Below are positions 60,840 to 64,000 of a DNA stretch of 64,000 bases, piece by piece (the stretch's first letter is position 1; each line of letters starts with the position of its first letter). The translations under genes and the position numbers were made by a program. The notes under the pieces are model-generated. The model was not told the origin of the DNA and searched no databases. It saw only the letters and a list, made by a program, of their open reading frames with translations. Origin of the DNA: Latrodectus hesperus. Taxonomy: Eukaryota; Arthropoda; Arachnida; Araneae; Theridiidae. The stretch covers positions 75,177,164-75,241,163 of the forward strand of contig CM075850.1 in the NCBI GenBank assembly GCA_037975125.1, read 5' to 3'.

Positions 60840-63105
60840 ATTTAATTTAAGTTCGTTTTTATTTAGGAAATAATTATTTAGAACCTGTTAATAATTATTT
60901 ATTTTTTCATTATAAATGGACAGTTTTTGGTACTCCTTTCTGTTTTATTTGCCCAATTATGTATTAACTAGTATGAATAGTTGAGTATTTAGTGTATATT
61001 TAAATTAAAATCTATATTTATCAGTACATAATACATAGTTACAAAAGTCAGATTTTAAATATTTTATAATCATGTATGCATTTATTTGTGTGTTTAAGAT
61101 TAAAAAAAAACCATTACTTAGTATTAATTCAAGAGTTAAAATAAAATGCATTTTAAATTTATTCAGTTTGAAATGGAACTGACCAGTTCACAATATTTGC
61201 ATTGTATAAAATTTTGCTGTGAAATAGTTTGTATCTGCTTAGAGATAAATATTTTGTGTTAAAAAATGTTTGTAATTTCTCTGATTATTTGTTATAAATT
61301 TGATAATTTCTTTAAAAACTTTTTAAACTTGTAATAATTATGCATTCTATACACACTACTTAAATGTTCACTTTTTGTATTTGTCTGTAATGGCTAAGAA
61401 ACCAGGTTTATTTTCCTATTTATGTTTCAATAATGTATTAGTTTGTAATTTAAAACAATTTAATAATGGCATTTGCTAAATAATAACTTGTCATTTGCTT
61501 GTGTATGTATGTGACTGAATTACTTTACATTATCTTTACAATTCTCATGAATGTTGTATACTTTTTCTTCTCTGATATACTCTCTTTTTCTGAAATTCAT
61601 TTTTATATATGTGGTTTAACTGTTACATATAAATTAACTATTAATAGTATTTTTACACTCAGTGCTTTCAACATTTAACTATGATTCCTCAGCAAGATAT
61701 TAATATTTTGCATAATTGTATAATTATCCTCACTTATGTAGGTATTTTTAAGAATACTGGTTTCTGATGATCATTGCTCAATCTCAGATGTATCTAGCTT
61801 GCATTTTTCTCTAACATTTTTGAATATTCCATTATAATTTATTTAAAGTCCATTGTAAAATTTTGATTTTACTGAATCATCTTGTAGTAATTTGAACTTA
61901 GTTATTTCTGTAAGAAGAGAGCATTCATTTTTTTATTAAAGTTTTATCTTATTAAATATGGTTTGCAGTTCCTTACCTTGTAATTTAATTTTCATCTTTT
62001 TATTCATTTTAAATAAGAAGAATGTATTGACTGAATAATTATATATGGAAGAAGTTGAAAATTCTAATTATAATAAGATAACATTTTTTATTTCCAATCA
62101 TATTATTTCCATTTAAAAATAGATTTGTTTGCAAATATTTTAAAAGGGAACTATCAATTAGTATAAAACAGTCACTTTGGATATCTTTAAAAGTTGCTAA
62201 AATTTAGTCTTTTCAAAATTTGTTAGTCTTCCAAAATGGAAGCATTTTTAAAAAATGAAATTTTTAAAAATTATTTATGGTAAAATAAAAATTATTAATT
62301 AGGATTAATTCTTGCATTATAAATATGAAAAAGACGATTGCTATTAAATTAATGATAAATAAAGTTGTAAACCAATAATATAAATAAAATATGACAATTA
62401 AGAAGTGTATGTTGGCAGAGCTTTAGAAGAGGTAAATTTTTATAATGTTAAAAGACATCTCTATTCTTTCTAACGATTTACTTTTTGCATGAATTAATTA
62501 TTAAAATAGGTAAATGTTAATTCGAAATCTTGATTCAAATGGAAAAAATTTTTTTTGATTTGAACTGAAAAGAAAAAAATTTTCAAAAAAAAAAAAAAAA
62601 AAAAAAAATGGTCACACAAATGATATAGGTTTTTAAAGAATATAAACAATTGTTTCAAAACTTAAACTGCTTAATAACTTCTAGTTGCCAATTCATTTTT
62701 TATTATTGCTTAAATAATTGTTTGTCTAATGAGCTCCATCTCAGTTGATTTTAATTTGTAATTTTGAAACAAAAACTTATTTATCACACACTTATGCATT
62801 CGCTCTGAATGCAGTTTCAAGATTTATATATTTATTTAAATTTCAAGCTGGTAGCCAAATTATTGAAGCTCTGTCTCTTAAATCAATTTTAAATATGACT
62901 CTTCTCACAAAATTACTTGGTGCATAATCAACTTAAGTTATATTAATTATATTTATTAGATTAATATTATACTATAATAATCCGTGTTATTAAATGCTTA
63001 ATATTTTATTAATTCTGGTAGTTTCTGTCATTACTTACTATTGGAATTAAGTATTAGACTTCTGAATCCCATAATTTTTTTTAACTTAAAAATAAGTAGA
63101 TATAG
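60840..63105. other. AT-rich stretch
   Basis: No gene recognised. A 24-base poly(A) run (62585-62608) is the only simple repeat of note; no retroposon body precedes it that I can identify. Confidence 0.55.
62585..62608. repeat. Poly(A) tract, 24 bases
   Basis: Longest homopolymer of the window. No flanking target duplication found. Confidence 0.95.
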
Positions 63106-63113
63106 AAATCTGA

Positions 63114-63157
63114 TTTTGATTTTATTTAATATGCATTTTGATTTTATTTAATCTGCA
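63114..63157. repeat. Two tandem 22-bp units
   Basis: TTTTGATTTTATTTAATATG + CA is followed at once by the same 22 bases with one change (A to C). A recent duplication in AT-rich DNA. Confidence 0.93.
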
Positions 63158-63159
63158 TT

Positions 63160-64000
63160 CAAGGATGGTAAAATTGGTAATATAAATCTAGTTAAAAAGT
63201 AATTCTTAAGGAGGGGGGCAAGGAATAAAAAATGTTACTTAGTTTTAACTTTTTCCCTGAAAAGTAAAAATGCAAGTCATTGAATTAATCATTATTGCTA
63301 TTGAAGTAGATGTTAGTTGTACGACAAAGTTATTTATTGCAAAAATTATCCCAAAATATTTTTCTTTCTTTTGCAAGGACTATTAAAATTTTCCCATATT
63401 TTGATAAAGATTAGCCTCCCTTATTCCTATCAGTCTCGTGCTTAAAAATAGGAAACAAAACGTACTGAATATCGATTATTGCGATAATTTCACTCTAAAC
63501 AATTTTCTGGGAAAAAGTTTAAGGGAAGAAAAGGAATAATATAATTTCTAAACTCTTTCCTCAAAATATAGTTTTATGATTTTTCCTGAAAACATAGTTA
63601 ATAAATGATTTGAAAATTGAAATAAATCTAGAGAAAGGTGTAAGACGAGTATATGTGTATATTAACTTTTGCAAAAAGTATAGCATGAAGTGTTACGCTA
63701 TTAGTCTTTTTTACCAATGGAAAAAGTTTTTGAAGGTTGCTTATAAAAATCAACTTAATAAAGATCATAAAATATTGGAAAAAATTATTGAGTTGACAAA
63801 AAGTTTGTATTACAAAGTGAATTTGTCCCAAAAATTTTCAAGTCATGTATTTCTAAAGAAAATACACCTGATCAAGTTGGATCATTTAAAAATAGTTTAA
63901 TATTTGTTTAATAAATGCAAAAAATAAATTTTTTACTTTATAATGTCTATTAAATTTTGTTCAGTCTAATATCTTCTTTTATTTATTAATAATTAATGTA
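63160..64000. other. AT-rich window end, one uninterpreted ORF
   Basis: A 96-codon plus frame at 63610-63900 (Lys/Leu/Tyr-rich, MKIEINLEKGVRRVYVYINF...) has no recognisable domain and AT-biased codons; the complementary strand is also open. I cannot support it as a gene. Otherwise nothing is seen. Confidence 0.45.

Noticed and set aside
63190..63560. Imperfect inverted similarity between ACTTTTTCCCTGAAAAG and its partner near 63505-63525
   Set aside because: Short match with many differences and no defined ends; not strong enough to call an element.

Overview
The window is a very AT-rich eukaryotic genomic segment dominated by non-coding DNA and decayed transposable elements, with at most two recognisable host genes. 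Low gene density, long introns, GT-AG splice signals and the mixture of Tc1/mariner, Helitron, tRNA-derived SINE, non-LTR and LTR relics point to an arthropod. The transposase, RNase H and SINE styles suggest a spider or another chelicerate, which is an inference because no marker in the window fixes the species.

Layout. 1-1113: a Helitron-like non-autonomous element lying between (AT)n tracts. About 1.2-5.85 kb: AT-rich DNA, probably intron. 5858-6034 (minus): first coding exon of a small membrane protein that looks like a MARVEL-domain protein; its other exons were not found. 7152-8761: a complete but dead Tc1-family transposon with an IR/DR end structure. 9-28.5 kb: scattered relics, including a mariner MITE, SINEs of two families, a non-LTR RNase H fragment, a Tc1 C-terminus, a non-LTR reverse transcriptase with a broken YxDD box, a third Tc1 relic, and a solo LTR with an exact 5-bp target duplication. 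29.9-32.7 kb: a TIR element with TA flanks and a second complete dead Tc1 copy. 35.7-36.0 kb: a large (AT)n/(GT)n block with a cruciform-capable inverted repeat. 36-44.8 kb: almost featureless.

44.8-57.3 kb is the main gene. An uninterrupted 605-codon ORF (54177-55994, plus) encodes a complete BTB-BACK-Kelch protein, the type of substrate adaptor used by cullin-3 ubiquitin ligases. A candidate 55-nt 5' UTR exon (49910-49964) and more tentative exons at 44.8-45.5 kb suggest a long 5' intron region. That region holds a 1212-bp TIR element with a perfect 8-bp target duplication, two same-orientation copies of a TIR element with internal ~130-bp tandem repeats, and a 156-bp insertion with a (CAA)n tail. 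Downstream are candidate poly(A) and Pumilio sites and, at 60758-60837, an 80-nt hairpin with pre-miRNA-like geometry.

No operon, CRISPR array, prophage or other prokaryotic system is present, and I found no convincing new multi-gene system. The most interesting material is the set of unnamed transposon families and the two long hairpins.
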